A stretch of 64,000 bases of DNA. Origin: Corynebacterium callunae DSM 20147. Lineage in GTDB: Bacteria > Actinomycetota > Actinomycetes > Mycobacteriales > Mycobacteriaceae. The notes under the pieces were generated by a model. It searched no databases. It saw nothing but the letters and a program-made list of their open reading frames with translations, and had not been told where the DNA came from. The position numbers and the translations under genes were made by a program. The stretch covers positions 1 through 64,000 of the forward strand of contig NC_020553.1 of the NCBI RefSeq assembly GCF_000344785.1, read 5' to 3'. The stretch's first letter is position 1. Each line of letters begins with the position of its first letter. Positions 15,464 to 23,777 of the stretch are shown in pieces.

Positions 15464-17551
15464 ATGAGCGAGCACCAACACGACCATGACCCCGGCCACC
15501 GTACTGCCCCGAACGGATCCCCCACAACCCTGCCACCGACATCGGCGGCCACTCATACCCAAGATCATGCCCACGGTTCCGCACGCTGGGAGCTGTGGTT
15601 CGCGATCGCCGCCGGCGTCACTTACACCGGTGGGATGATCGCGGAGTTCGCGTTGGGGCTGCCGATGGTCGGATGGCCGTTGGCGTTCTTCCTCGCCACC
15701 TACTTCTTCGGTGGGTTCTTCACCATCCGCACCGCTATCTCCTCCACGCTGCGAGGGAAGTTCGAGGTCGACTTCCTCATGCTCGTCGCCGCGGTCGGCG
15801 CCGCTCTCATCGGCCGGTGGGCGGAGGGTGCGGTGCTGCTGTTTCTGTTCAGCCTCGGCCACGCACTCGAAGAGTACGCCCTTAGCCGTGCCAGCAAGTC
15901 CATCGAGGCCCTCGCCGAGCTCGCCCCCCGCAGCGCCCTGGTGCGCCGCGGCGAAACCGAACCCGTGGAAGTACCGGTGGAGGAGCTCGTGGTCGGAGAC
16001 ATCGTTGTCATCCGTCCGAACTCCCGCATCCCCTCGGACGGGTTCGTGATCTCCGGAATGTCCGCCGTTGATCAATCGGCAGTCACGGGCGAGTCGATCC
16101 CCGTGGAGAAGGAACCGGTGTCCGACCCCACACGGACGATGCACACGGTCGGCACCCTCCCCGCCACCAATCGAGTGTTTGCCGGCACCGTGAACGGGTC
16201 TGGCCTACTCGAGATCGAGGTCACCGCGACCGCCGCTGACTCGACACTGAGCAAGGTCGTTGAGCTTGTTCGCACCGCCGACCAGGCTGCGTCCCCGACA
16301 CAGCAGTTCATCGACCGGTTCCAGCGCTGGTACGTGCCCGCCGTGATCCTCGGGGTCATCGCCACCCTGCTGGTGTCGATGTTCGCGTTCGCGCAGCCGT
16401 TCCGCGACGCCTTCTACCTCGCCATGACTGTGCTCGTCGCCGCGAGCCCATGCGCTCTCGCGATCGCCACCCCAGCCGCAGTCCTGGCGGGCGTGGCCCG
16501 CGCCGCCCGTGCCGGCGTGCTCGTCAAGGGCGGTGCCCCGCTCGAGACACTCGGACGAGTAGAGGCGATAGCGTTCGACAAGACCGGCACCCTCACGTGG
16601 GGCGCACCACGAGTGACCTCGCTCGTTCCCGCCGATGACACGTCCGAATCGGAACTGATCCCGACACTCGTGTCGGTCGAATCTCTCAGCGACCACCCCC
16701 TCGCCGCCGCGATCGTCCGCGACCTTGCACCCCGCGTCCCCGAGACCGGGCGGCTGGTGGCCACCGACCTCTCGGCACTCACCGGCCGCGGCATCACCGC
16801 GACGATCGACGGAGAGCGGGTCGAAATCGGCAACCTGCGCATGTTCGACGAACAGCAGCTTGAACTGCCCTCCTCGCTGGCCAAGGCCTACGCCGAAGCC
16901 CGCGACTCTGGGCAGACGTTGATGATCGTGCGTCGTGGTGACCGCTTCCTGGGGGTCGTGGGAGTGATGGACGCCTCCCGCGCCGAATCCGCCCAGGTGC
17001 TCAACGCGCTCCGGGACACAGGGGTCGGCCATCTGGTCATGATCTCCGGCGACAATCAGCGGGTCGCCGACGCGGTAGGTCAGGAAGTCGGCGTCGACAC
17101 GGCGATCGGAGAGCTCCTCCCCGAGGACAAGGTCACTCACATCACGAGCCTGGCCAAGACATACCGCCCGATCGCGATGATCGGCGACGGCGTCAACGAC
17201 GCCCCCGCGATGGCCCGCGCTGACGTCGGCATTGCGATGGGTGCTGCCGGGTCGACGGTCGCGTTAGAGACCTGCGACATCGCGCTGATGAGCGACGACC
17301 TCGGACGCATCCCGTTCGCTGTCCGGCTGAGCCGGGCCGCCAGCCGGATCATCCGACAGAACCTCATCGCCAGCCTCGCCATCGTCGTTTTCCTCATCAT
17401 CGCGACCTTCCTTGGGCTTAATATCGGCGCCGTCGTGCTCATCCATGAGGGATCCACCCTCATCGTCGTCGCGAACGCGCTTCGCCTGCTCAACTTCCAG
17501 AAGGGCCAGGAACACGCCGGCATCGACCACGAAGAAAAGCCCACGCACTGA
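15464..17551 (+). CDS. P1B-type heavy-metal exporting ATPase with His-rich N-terminus
   Basis: A 695-aa P-type ATPase. The N-terminal tail is His/Asp-rich (MSEHQHDHDPGH, later HTQDHAHG), a likely metal-binding sensor in place of a classical HMA domain. Then come TGES, the Ser-Pro-Cys membrane site (about 328-330), DKTGT (Asp372), the HP motif (LSDHPLAAAI) and GDGVNDAPAMA. The SPC motif with a His tail fits Zn/Cd/Pb exporters. It is similar in layout to the ATPase at 12267 but diverged throughout, so the two are old paralogues. It probably has its own leaderless promoter. About 240 bp of non-coding sequence separate it from the IS630 element. Confidence 0.92.
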   Translation: MSEHQHDHDPGHRTAPNGSPTTLPPTSAATHTQDHAHGSARWELWFAIAAGVTYTGGMIAEFALGLPMVGWPLAFFLATYFFGGFFTIRTAISSTLRGKFEVDFLMLVAAVGAALIGRWAEGAVLLFLFSLGHALEEYALSRASKSIEALAELAPRSALVRRGETEPVEVPVEELVVGDIVVIRPNSRIPSDGFVISGMSAVDQSAVTGESIPVEKEPVSDPTRTMHTVGTLPATNRVFAGTVNGSGLLEIEVTATAADSTLSKVVELVRTADQAASPTQQFIDRFQRWYVPAVILGVIATLLVSMFAFAQPFRDAFYLAMTVLVAASPCALAIATPAAVLAGVARAARAGVLVKGGAPLETLGRVEAIAFDKTGTLTWGAPRVTSLVPADDTSESELIPTLVSVESLSDHPLAAAIVRDLAPRVPETGRLVATDLSALTGRGITATIDGERVEIGNLRMFDEQQLELPSSLAKAYAEARDSGQTLMIVRRGDRFLGVVGVMDASRAESAQVLNALRDTGVGHLVMISGDNQRVADAVGQEVGVDTAIGELLPEDKVTHITSLAKTYRPIAMIGDGVNDAPAMARADVGIAMGAAGSTVALETCDIALMSDDLGRIPFAVRLSRAASRIIRQNLIASLAIVVFLIIATFLGLNIGAVVLIHEGSTLIVVANALRLLNFQKGQEHAGIDHEEKPTH

Positions 17552-17793
17552 TGCTTCTCCCCGCGAGTCACCAGTGGGGCCCGTGGCGAGAACAGTCCGT
17601 CCGATCTGTCGGAGAACCGCTTACCCCCACTCAACCCCCGGGCTATCCAGAGGAACTCACTCATGGATTGTCCCGTCAGCGGCACCGTATGGGTCATATC
17701 AGACGGGACTGGAATCAACATCGACTTCCGGACACTCCTTCCGGCCTGTCAGACGATCGCCGGGAGTTTGGTTCCCTGGGGGAAGCTCGCCTA

Positions 17794-18928
17794 GTGTCCT
17801 GCGCCGTTAATTCGCTGCTGGATCATTGTAAAATTGGGTATGGCACACCGAGGACCGGCGTTAGCCCCACTGACCTTGACCGATGATGAACGCGACCAAC
17901 TGCAACGCTGGGTCCGGCGACGCAAAACCACCCAGGACCTCGCGCTCCGCTCCCGGATCGTACTGGAATGCGCAACCGGGGCATCGAACTCGGAGGTCGC
18001 CCGTCGGTTGGGGATCTCATTGCCGACGGTGGGTAAATGGCGGGCCCGCTTCATCGACAAGCGCCTCGACGGACTGGTCGACGAGCCCCGGCCGGGTCGG
18101 CCCGCGACGATCGGTATCGACCGGGTCGAGCAGGTCATCATCGACACCCTGGAATCAACCCCTGCGAATGCGACCCATTGGTCGCGGGCGAGCATGGCCG
18201 AGAAATCCGGCCTGTCGAAGTCCACGGTCGGTCGGATCTGGAAGGCTTTCGGACTCAAGCCCCACCTGGAGGAGGGGTTCAAGCTTTCCAACGATCCCTT
18301 TTTCACCGAGAAAATTTATGACATCGTCGGGTTGTATCTGAACCCACCGGAGTCAGCGGTCGTGCTGTGTGTCGATGAGAAAAGCCAGGTACAAGCCCTA
18401 CAGCGGTCCCAGCCGGCCTTTCCGATGATGCCGGGAACACCCGAGCGCCGCGCACACGACTATGTCCGCCACGGCACCACGAGTCTGTTCGCCGCACTCA
18501 ACGTTGCCGATGGGACGGTGATCTCCCAGGTCCACCGCAAGCACCGCTCGGTGGAGTTCAGAAAATTCCTGGTCAAGATCGACAAAACCGTCCCCGAGGG
18601 CCTGGACGTGCACGTCATCTGCGACAACTACGCCACCCACAAACACCCGACGATCCAGACCTGGCTGGGCAAGCACCCCCGGTTCCACATGCACTTCACG
18701 CCCACCTACTCCTCCTGGATCAACCAGGTGGAGCGGGTGTTTGCCGAGGTGACCCGAGAGCTCCTTCAGCGCAGCGACCACCGAAGCGTGCAGGCACTGG
18801 AGAAAGACCTCCGCGACTGGGTGAGGGCGTGGAACGAGGACCCGAAGCCGTTCATATGGACTAAAACGGCCGAGGACATCCTCGACTCCATCGCCCGATC
18901 CTTACAACGAATTAACGGCGCAGGACAC
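17794..18928 (+). mobile_element. IS630-family insertion sequence, apparently complete
   Basis: Terminal inverted repeats GTGTCCTGCGCCGTTAATTC (from 17794) and the exact complement at the right end (to 18928). TA is present on both sides (17792-17793 and 18929-18930), the duplication IS630/Tc1 elements make. Length is 1135 bp with one intact gene, so it may be active. Confidence 0.92.
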
Positions 18929-18931
18929 TAG
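17840..18931 (+). CDS. IS630-family DDE transposase
   Basis: A 363-aa intact transposase. Its N-terminal paired-like HTH region includes VARRLGISLPTVGKWRARF. The DDE catalytic core shows Asp in VVLCVDEKSQVQAL, Asp in VHVICDNYATHKHP, and Glu in YSSWINQVERVFAEVT. The ATG at 17840 follows TAAAAT (17829-17834) by 5 nt, suggesting a leaderless message started within the left end. The stop codon TAG uses the flanking TA plus the next base (18929-18931), so the gene ends in the target duplication. Excision or cut-and-paste at TA is known for the family. Confidence 0.92.
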   Translation: MAHRGPALAPLTLTDDERDQLQRWVRRRKTTQDLALRSRIVLECATGASNSEVARRLGISLPTVGKWRARFIDKRLDGLVDEPRPGRPATIGIDRVEQVIIDTLESTPANATHWSRASMAEKSGLSKSTVGRIWKAFGLKPHLEEGFKLSNDPFFTEKIYDIVGLYLNPPESAVVLCVDEKSQVQALQRSQPAFPMMPGTPERRAHDYVRHGTTSLFAALNVADGTVISQVHRKHRSVEFRKFLVKIDKTVPEGLDVHVICDNYATHKHPTIQTWLGKHPRFHMHFTPTYSSWINQVERVFAEVTRELLQRSDHRSVQALEKDLRDWVRAWNEDPKPFIWTKTAEDILDSIARSLQRINGAGH

Positions 18932-18941
18932 TAGTGCTTTG

Positions 18942-19402
18942 TTAGGTGTCTCTGGGGCGGTGGCAGTAGGGACAGCGGTCGAGTAACCGGATGACGGCGG
19001 TCTGGAGTTCAGTGAGCACCGTGTAAAAAGTCAGGCCGCCGGTAGTGCTTTTGGGCCGGCGGCCAGTCGTTTCATGGTGATGAACAGGTGTGCTGCGGTG
19101 ACGGGTGTGGTGTGGTGATGCCAGCCGAGCCAATGTCGACCCTCGAAGTGGTCGAGTCCCAGGCCGTGCTTGAGTTCGCGGTAGTCGTGTTCGATCCGCC
19201 ACCGGATCTTTCCCAGGCGCACCAACTGCTCGATGGGGGTGGTCTCGGGCAGGGTCGACAACCAGTAATCGGTGGGTTCGTCTTCTCCGGCGGGCCATTC
19301 GACCAGCAGCCAACACTCTGGGGCGGTGCCGTGAACCGCTACGGCTTTGTTGCCGCCGTTAGATTGGGTGAGCCGCCGTCGCAGGTGACCCAGGAATTGT
19401 AG
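18942..19402 (-). pseudogene. IS701-family transposase, C-terminal remnant
   Basis: Only the last ~125 codons survive. They read LQFLGHLRRRLTQSNGGNKA at the broken edge, then WLLVEWPAGEDEPTDYW, then IRWRIEHDYRELKHGLGLDH with the catalytic-region Glu of IS701/IS4-type enzymes, and stop near 19031. The front of the gene is missing at the junction with the IS3 element near 19402. The 3' non-coding end continues to about 18942, next to the IS630 element. Confidence 0.82.
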
Positions 19403-20351
19403 CTTCTCTGGCCCAGTAGGACTCCTCGTACTCCGCCGGCGGGACCATCCCCAGGGTGGAATGCAGCCGGTGGTGGTTGTGCCACTGCACCCACGCCATG
19501 GTCGCGAGTTCGACGTCGACGATCGACTCCAGGTTCTGTGCGGTGAAGATCCGGGAGCCGATGCACTCGGTCTTGTCCAGCCCGTTGCTCGACTCCATCA
19601 GCGCATTGTCGTAGGCATCACCCACACTCCCGATCGACGGGGTGATGCCCTGCAGGGCCAGGTTCTCAGTGAATTTCACCGCGGTGTGACTTGCTGCCCG
19701 CATCCGAGTGGTGCGTCAGCTCACCACGGACAACGGGACGCTGGGTGCGGTCACGCTCCCACAGCGCCGGGTACCGTGGGATACGCACCAGTTCGACTCC
19801 GCGGGAGGTCTGCGCGTGCCAGCCGACGATGCGCTGCGAGTACACGTCAACGATGAAGGCCACATAGACCCAGCCCGAACCGGTGCGGGCGTAGGTGAAA
19901 TCGGCGACCCATACCCGGTTGGACGCCTCGGCGGTAAAGTTCCGGTTCAGCAGGTCAGGGGCACGGTCCCCGGACCCGGGAATCGTGGTCCGCACCGTGG
20001 TCCGGCGCCTGAAGATACCGTTCATCCCGGCCAGGCGCATCAACCGGCCGACGGTGCAATGCGCCCTCGCATGACCCTGCCGACGCAGGTGGGCGACCAT
20101 CTTGCGCCGCCCGTACAGGGATTCCGGTGCGTCCCGAAGCTCGTAGAGGGCGTTGAGGATCTGCGCGTCCGTCATGGTCCGTGTGGCCGGTACTTTCTTC
20201 CAGTGGTGGTAGGTCCTCGCCGCGACCTGCACGCCCTGCTCACGCAGCACATGGCGGGCCGACTCGACAGCAAAGCCTTCTTTTTTCATCTGGTCGATGA
20301 AGGCGACGATCAACGGTTTCCGGGGTCGAGCTCCCCGGCGAAGAAAACCGT
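19403..20351 (-). pseudogene. IS3-family transposase orfB, frameshifted
   Basis: Starts within the frame LIVAFIDQMKKEGFAVESAR, with the typical HTH-21 part (LYGRRKMVAHLRRQG) and the rve core NRVWVADFTYARTGSGWVYV. The frame is lost near 19690, where GSQYTAVKF should follow THHSDA. It resumes in another frame with LQGITPSIGSVGDAYDNALM and VQWHNHHRLHSTLGMVPPAE up to the C-terminus near 19403. A single-base change at that point explains the break. The product would lack the last catalytic Glu region in frame, so it is dead. Confidence 0.85.
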
Positions 20352-21578
20352 CTTGGGTTCAATCCGTCAACGCAACAGTGCTTCATACTGCTCAGCAGGG
20401 GTGCGGAATCCCAGAACCTTCCGGGGACGGTTGTTGAGCTTATCGGCCACCTGATCCAGGTCCGTCTGACTGAAGCCCTTCATCGATGTTTTCTTCGGGA
20501 AATACTGCCGCAGCAACCGGTTGGTATTTTCGTTTGTTCCGCGTTGCCAGGGTGAGTGAGGATCAGCGAAGCACACCGTCATCCCCGTGCCGGCGGTGAC
20601 CTCCTTGTGGCCGGCCAGCTCCATTCCCCGGTCCCACGTCAACGAACGCTTCGCCTGATCCGGCAGCTGCCCCAGTTCCCGTATCAGACCAGCTGTCACC
20701 GACGCCGCATGTCTGGACTCGACGTGGACCACCCGTGTGAATCGGGTTGCCCGTTCGATCACCGTGGCGATCTGTGACTGCTGGGCGCCGATGACGAGAT
20801 CTCCCTCCCAGTGGCCCACCTGGACGCGGGCTTCTGCCTCCTTCGGGCGCTTCGAGATCGACACTGCATCCTTGATCTGGGAGCGCCACTGCCCACTGGT
20901 GGTGTTGGAGCGTGCCTTCCTGATCGGCCGGCGGGAACGGAGATGTTTCTGCAGGTCTTTGGGCAGGACGCCTCTGGACTGGATGAACAGTGACTTGTAG
21001 ATCGACTCGTGAGAGATCTGCATCCGAGAGGTGCACGCGTAGGTGATCTTGAGTCGTCCGGCGATCTGCTCCGGTGACCAGTCCTCGCGCAGACGCGCGG
21101 CCACGTATCCGCGTAGGACGGGGTTCTTGGCGAGTTTGCAGCGCTGGGGTCGACGCGCCTGTCGCCATGAGCGGTCATCGGCATCTATGGCACGGTAGGC
21201 CGTGCGTCCCCTGTTACGGGTTACTTCACGACTGATCGTCGACGCGCTGCGACCTGTCAGTCGTGCGATCGCGCGGTAGGATAATCCCACACTTAAGCCG
21301 CGGGATATTTCCTCGCGCTCGGCCAGGGTGAGAGTGCCTGGGTGGTGTTTCTGGGCCGGGAGATAGATCCCTCCCCGGGGCAGGAGAATGGAAAAGATTG
21401 ATCCTGGTGGGGAACCGACGTCGCGTGATATATCGCTGATAGAGGAACCGGTTTTCCACAGGTCCCAGACTTTCTGGCGTTGATCTTGGGGTAAGCCGGG
21501 TCGTCCGATCTTGGCCATCTGATTCTTCCCTTCATGAGGTGGGCCGAGATGGTGTTGCACTCACGGGTTGAGTCTAAG
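20352..21578 (-). mobile_element. IS30-family insertion sequence, apparently complete
   Basis: The ends are imperfect inverted repeats beginning CTTGGGTTCAATCCGT (from 20352) and, on the other strand, CTTAGACTCAACCCGT (from 21578). A GT dinucleotide flanks both sides (20350-20351, 21579-21580); removing the element and one GT rebuilds the IS3 coding sequence exactly. Length is 1227 bp. Confidence 0.93.
20367..21518 (-). CDS. IS30-family transposase
   Basis: A 383-aa intact transposase. The N-terminal HTH region carries LPQDQRQKVWDLWKTGSS, then the second HTH typical of IS30 (LTLAEREEISRGLSVGLSYR, SASTISREVTRN). The DDE core has Asp in VGHWEGDLVIG, Asp in KRSLTWDRGMELAGHK and Glu in SPWQRGTNENTNRLLRQYFP. 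The ATG at 21518 has GAAGGGAAG about 9 nt upstream; an in-frame start 14 codons earlier overlaps the terminal repeat and is less likely. It is in good condition and likely active. Confidence 0.92.
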   Translation of the reverse strand: MAKIGRPGLPQDQRQKVWDLWKTGSSISDISRDVGSPPGSIFSILLPRGGIYLPAQKHHPGTLTLAEREEISRGLSVGLSYRAIARLTGRSASTISREVTRNRGRTAYRAIDADDRSWRQARRPQRCKLAKNPVLRGYVAARLREDWSPEQIAGRLKITYACTSRMQISHESIYKSLFIQSRGVLPKDLQKHLRSRRPIRKARSNTTSGQWRSQIKDAVSISKRPKEAEARVQVGHWEGDLVIGAQQSQIATVIERATRFTRVVHVESRHAASVTAGLIRELGQLPDQAKRSLTWDRGMELAGHKEVTAGTGMTVCFADPHSPWQRGTNENTNRLLRQYFPKKTSMKGFSQTDLDQVADKLNNRPRKVLGFRTPAEQYEALLR

Positions 21579-21851
21579 GTGGCCTTCTTCAAAATCTCGT
21601 TGGCCTCTCACAGGCGTTTGTTCTCCTTGCGCAGGCGGGTCATTTCCTCGTTTTCCTCGGTGCTCACACCGGGGACGTGGCCGGCGTCGACCTCGGCCTG
21701 GCGGACCCAGTTGCGCAGGGTTTCGCGCGAGACACCGAGCTCGTCCCCGACGGCGGTGCAGGTGACGGTCAGCGATCGGTAGTCCTCACGATGCTGCTGG
21801 ACCATCCGGACGGCCCGTGCCTTGAACTTAAGGGTTGTAGGACTTCTTCAT
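21579..21851 (-). pseudogene. IS3-family orfA, disrupted
   Basis: Begins ATG at 21851 (MKKSYNP). An extra T then shifts the frame before the usual KFKARAVRMV. It resumes as VQQHREDYRSLTVTCTAVGD with the HTH LGVSRETLRNWVRQAE. A TGA replaces an arginine codon after KENKRL, and IS30 follows after NEILKKA. Two lesions plus an insertion make it non-functional. Confidence 0.8.
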
Positions 21852-22091
21852 GGTGGTGATACTTCATCCTCGTCAGCGGCGGCGCCTTCGGCCTCTAATA
21901 AGCCCATCCCGAGCGCCCGGGTGGCCTATCCAGGTGTTGCCATCGGCGTCGACTGAACCGCCATTCGAAGCCGCGGAAAAACCGCCAAACGAAGCTGCAA
22001 GTCACAGGGAGAATCCGCGATGTCCGCCTGTCTCATTAGGGTATACCGCAATGAAACAGCGAGGTTATTCATGTTCTACATGAAGGTAGGG
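21852..22091. other. Intergenic stretch between the IS nest and the Gabija-like operon
   Basis: About 240 bp. Composition changes here from GC-rich to near-balanced. No gene, clear terminator or repeat was recognised beyond the presumed IS3 end. Confidence 0.4.
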
Positions 22092-23774
22092 CTACCTAAT
22101 GGAAATGGCCTCCCAGTCCGCAGCATTAAGCCAATCACGCCCCCCTTCCCAGTCAGTATAGGAATCTGAGTCACACAGCAGGTCCATAAACACTGATGGA
22201 TTATTTTTAAATCGGGCGCCCCAGGGTTTTATACCGACCTTAGAGAAAGTAGTAAGTACACCGTGGCGAGCGCGAGAAATCATTACTGACAGCACTCTAG
22301 ATTCTTCAACAATGGCTCGTTCTGTTTTTGCTTGAAACGACGGTATAGAGCCCTGCTCAAGTCCCATAACAATCACCCAATCAAATTGTTGACCCTTGCC
22401 CGCATGTCCTGTCACTAGGTGAAGTCCTGGAGCCGAAAGTAGCGTCTCATTCTCATCGGCTTTGATGCGTTGATTGATCTCTGACTTCGAAATTCCTTCG
22501 CTAGCGAGATCGTAAATCCAGGCGCATCCTTGCACCAAGCCTTCATATGTTGATGGATCTTGGAGCTCTAATGGGTCGACAAACTCCAATAGATGCTGCT
22601 GAGCATCAGCGCCTCCCAACTGCGCTGGATTTGCTTTGCGGAGAGCTGAACGGAGAAGAGGCGCGATGTGTGAATCGAATATTGGGTCGTCCCAGCGATA
22701 CCAAGAGAATGGAGCCCCCCTGGTAAGCAGCTCGTCAAGGTTTTCTCGTCGCTTCTTTGTACGCGTCAGCACTCCGATGCGCTGTTCTTTTCCTCGAGAC
22801 AAGATCCCCGCAGCGAATCTTACGATGCCGTCTGCTTCATCCTTTTCAGACTCGAAAACCTGATGGGAAGCGAAACCACCTCCGGGCCAGGACTCTGGAG
22901 ATGAACACTTCAGCTCTACACCGCCGGTACGGGGGCGTAGGGAGTTGACAAGTTCGAGAACAGCAGGTGATGACCGGTGTGACTCTGTAAACGTAATTTC
23001 GTCAATCCCCTCAGATCTTGCGGCTGCCAGCACTTGTTCAGGTTTCGCACCAGTGAAGCCATAGATACCTTGAGCGAGGTCACCTGCATAAGTGATGCGG
23101 CCCCTGCCAATACGTTGAAGGATGCTTAACTGTTGAAGGGTGAGGTCCTGGAATTCGTCAATGACGATGCAGGAAAAATGTTCCTGGTAGAGTGCAGCAA
23201 TCTGCTCATTACGGAGGATAAGGTCTGCTAATCGGGGGAGATCATCATAAGTAAGCTGCTTACTGTCTTGGCGCTCGCGTTCGATTTCAATGGCGTCCTG
23301 GTCTTGGATAAGCCTGAGGTAATCTAGGACTTCATCGTCGGTACGGGTTTCAAGCTTTGCCTGCTGCAGATGGCTACTGATGAGGGTTTTCTGGTGATAG
23401 TCCAGACCCCGCTCTCGGAACTTGGAGGCGATCCAGTCCGAGTCCGGTAGCTTCCACGATGAATCGAGGCCTATCACTTGGCCGTGAGCAGCTATAATTC
23501 GGGCGGATAGTCCATGCAGGTTGTGCAATGTTATATAACGAGTGATTTCTTGTGGTGTGAGATAGGTTCGCAATCTCTCACCGATATTCTCCTTGGCCCT
23601 GTTAGTGAAGGTCACTAGTAGAATTTTTCGCGGAGGCGTAACAACACGTCGATCAATCATTCCGCGTACTCGAAGCGCTAAAGCCTCTGTTTTCCCGCAG
23701 CCTGCCGGGGCAGTGATAATCAAGCCCAAGGGTTCATAATCTCGGATCTGCTCCTGAGGGATAGTCGGTTTCAA
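22092..23774 (-). CDS. gajB: Gabija-like GajB: UvrD/Rep-type SF1 helicase
   Basis: 560 aa. Helicase motifs in order: Walker A APAGCGKT (about 22-29); motif Ia LLVTFTNRAKENI; Walker B VIDEFQDLT (about 203-211); motif III-like YAGDLAQGIYGFTGA; motif IV region IGVLTRTKKRR; motif V VTGHAGKGQQFDWVIVMGLE; motif VI LSVMISRARHG. In Gabija, GajB is activated by DNA ends and works with the GajA nuclease. The start is a TTG at 23774, with GGGGGA 7 nt upstream inside the end of the upstream gene; the gap to that stop is only 3 nt, so the genes are translationally linked. It is somewhat longer than the roughly 490 residues of the Bacillus cereus protein. Confidence 0.87.
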   Translation of the reverse strand: MKPTIPQEQIRDYEPLGLIITAPAGCGKTEALALRVRGMIDRRVVTPPRKILLVTFTNRAKENIGERLRTYLTPQEITRYITLHNLHGLSARIIAAHGQVIGLDSSWKLPDSDWIASKFRERGLDYHQKTLISSHLQQAKLETRTDDEVLDYLRLIQDQDAIEIERERQDSKQLTYDDLPRLADLILRNEQIAALYQEHFSCIVIDEFQDLTLQQLSILQRIGRGRITYAGDLAQGIYGFTGAKPEQVLAAARSEGIDEITFTESHRSSPAVLELVNSLRPRTGGVELKCSSPESWPGGGFASHQVFESEKDEADGIVRFAAGILSRGKEQRIGVLTRTKKRRENLDELLTRGAPFSWYRWDDPIFDSHIAPLLRSALRKANPAQLGGADAQQHLLEFVDPLELQDPSTYEGLVQGCAWIYDLASEGISKSEINQRIKADENETLLSAPGLHLVTGHAGKGQQFDWVIVMGLEQGSIPSFQAKTERAIVEESRVLSVMISRARHGVLTTFSKVGIKPWGARFKNNPSVFMDLLCDSDSYTDWEGGRDWLNAADWEAISIR

Positions 23775-23777
23775 TGC

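Larger units (their letters stand above)
19403..21875 (-). mobile_element. IS3-family element, inactivated and split by IS30
   Basis: Both reading frames of an IS3 element can be traced on the minus strand, orfA on the right and orfB on the left, with the IS30 element at 20352-21578 sitting between them. Joining the two sides restores the usual orfA end (LKKATVFFAGELDP). The exact terminal repeats could not be resolved, so the outer limits are approximate. Confidence 0.8.

Noticed and set aside
17551..17886. Plus-strand 111-aa frame between the second ATPase and IS630
   Set aside because: It runs across the IS630 left end into the transposase gene in another frame and has no start signal or recognisable sequence.
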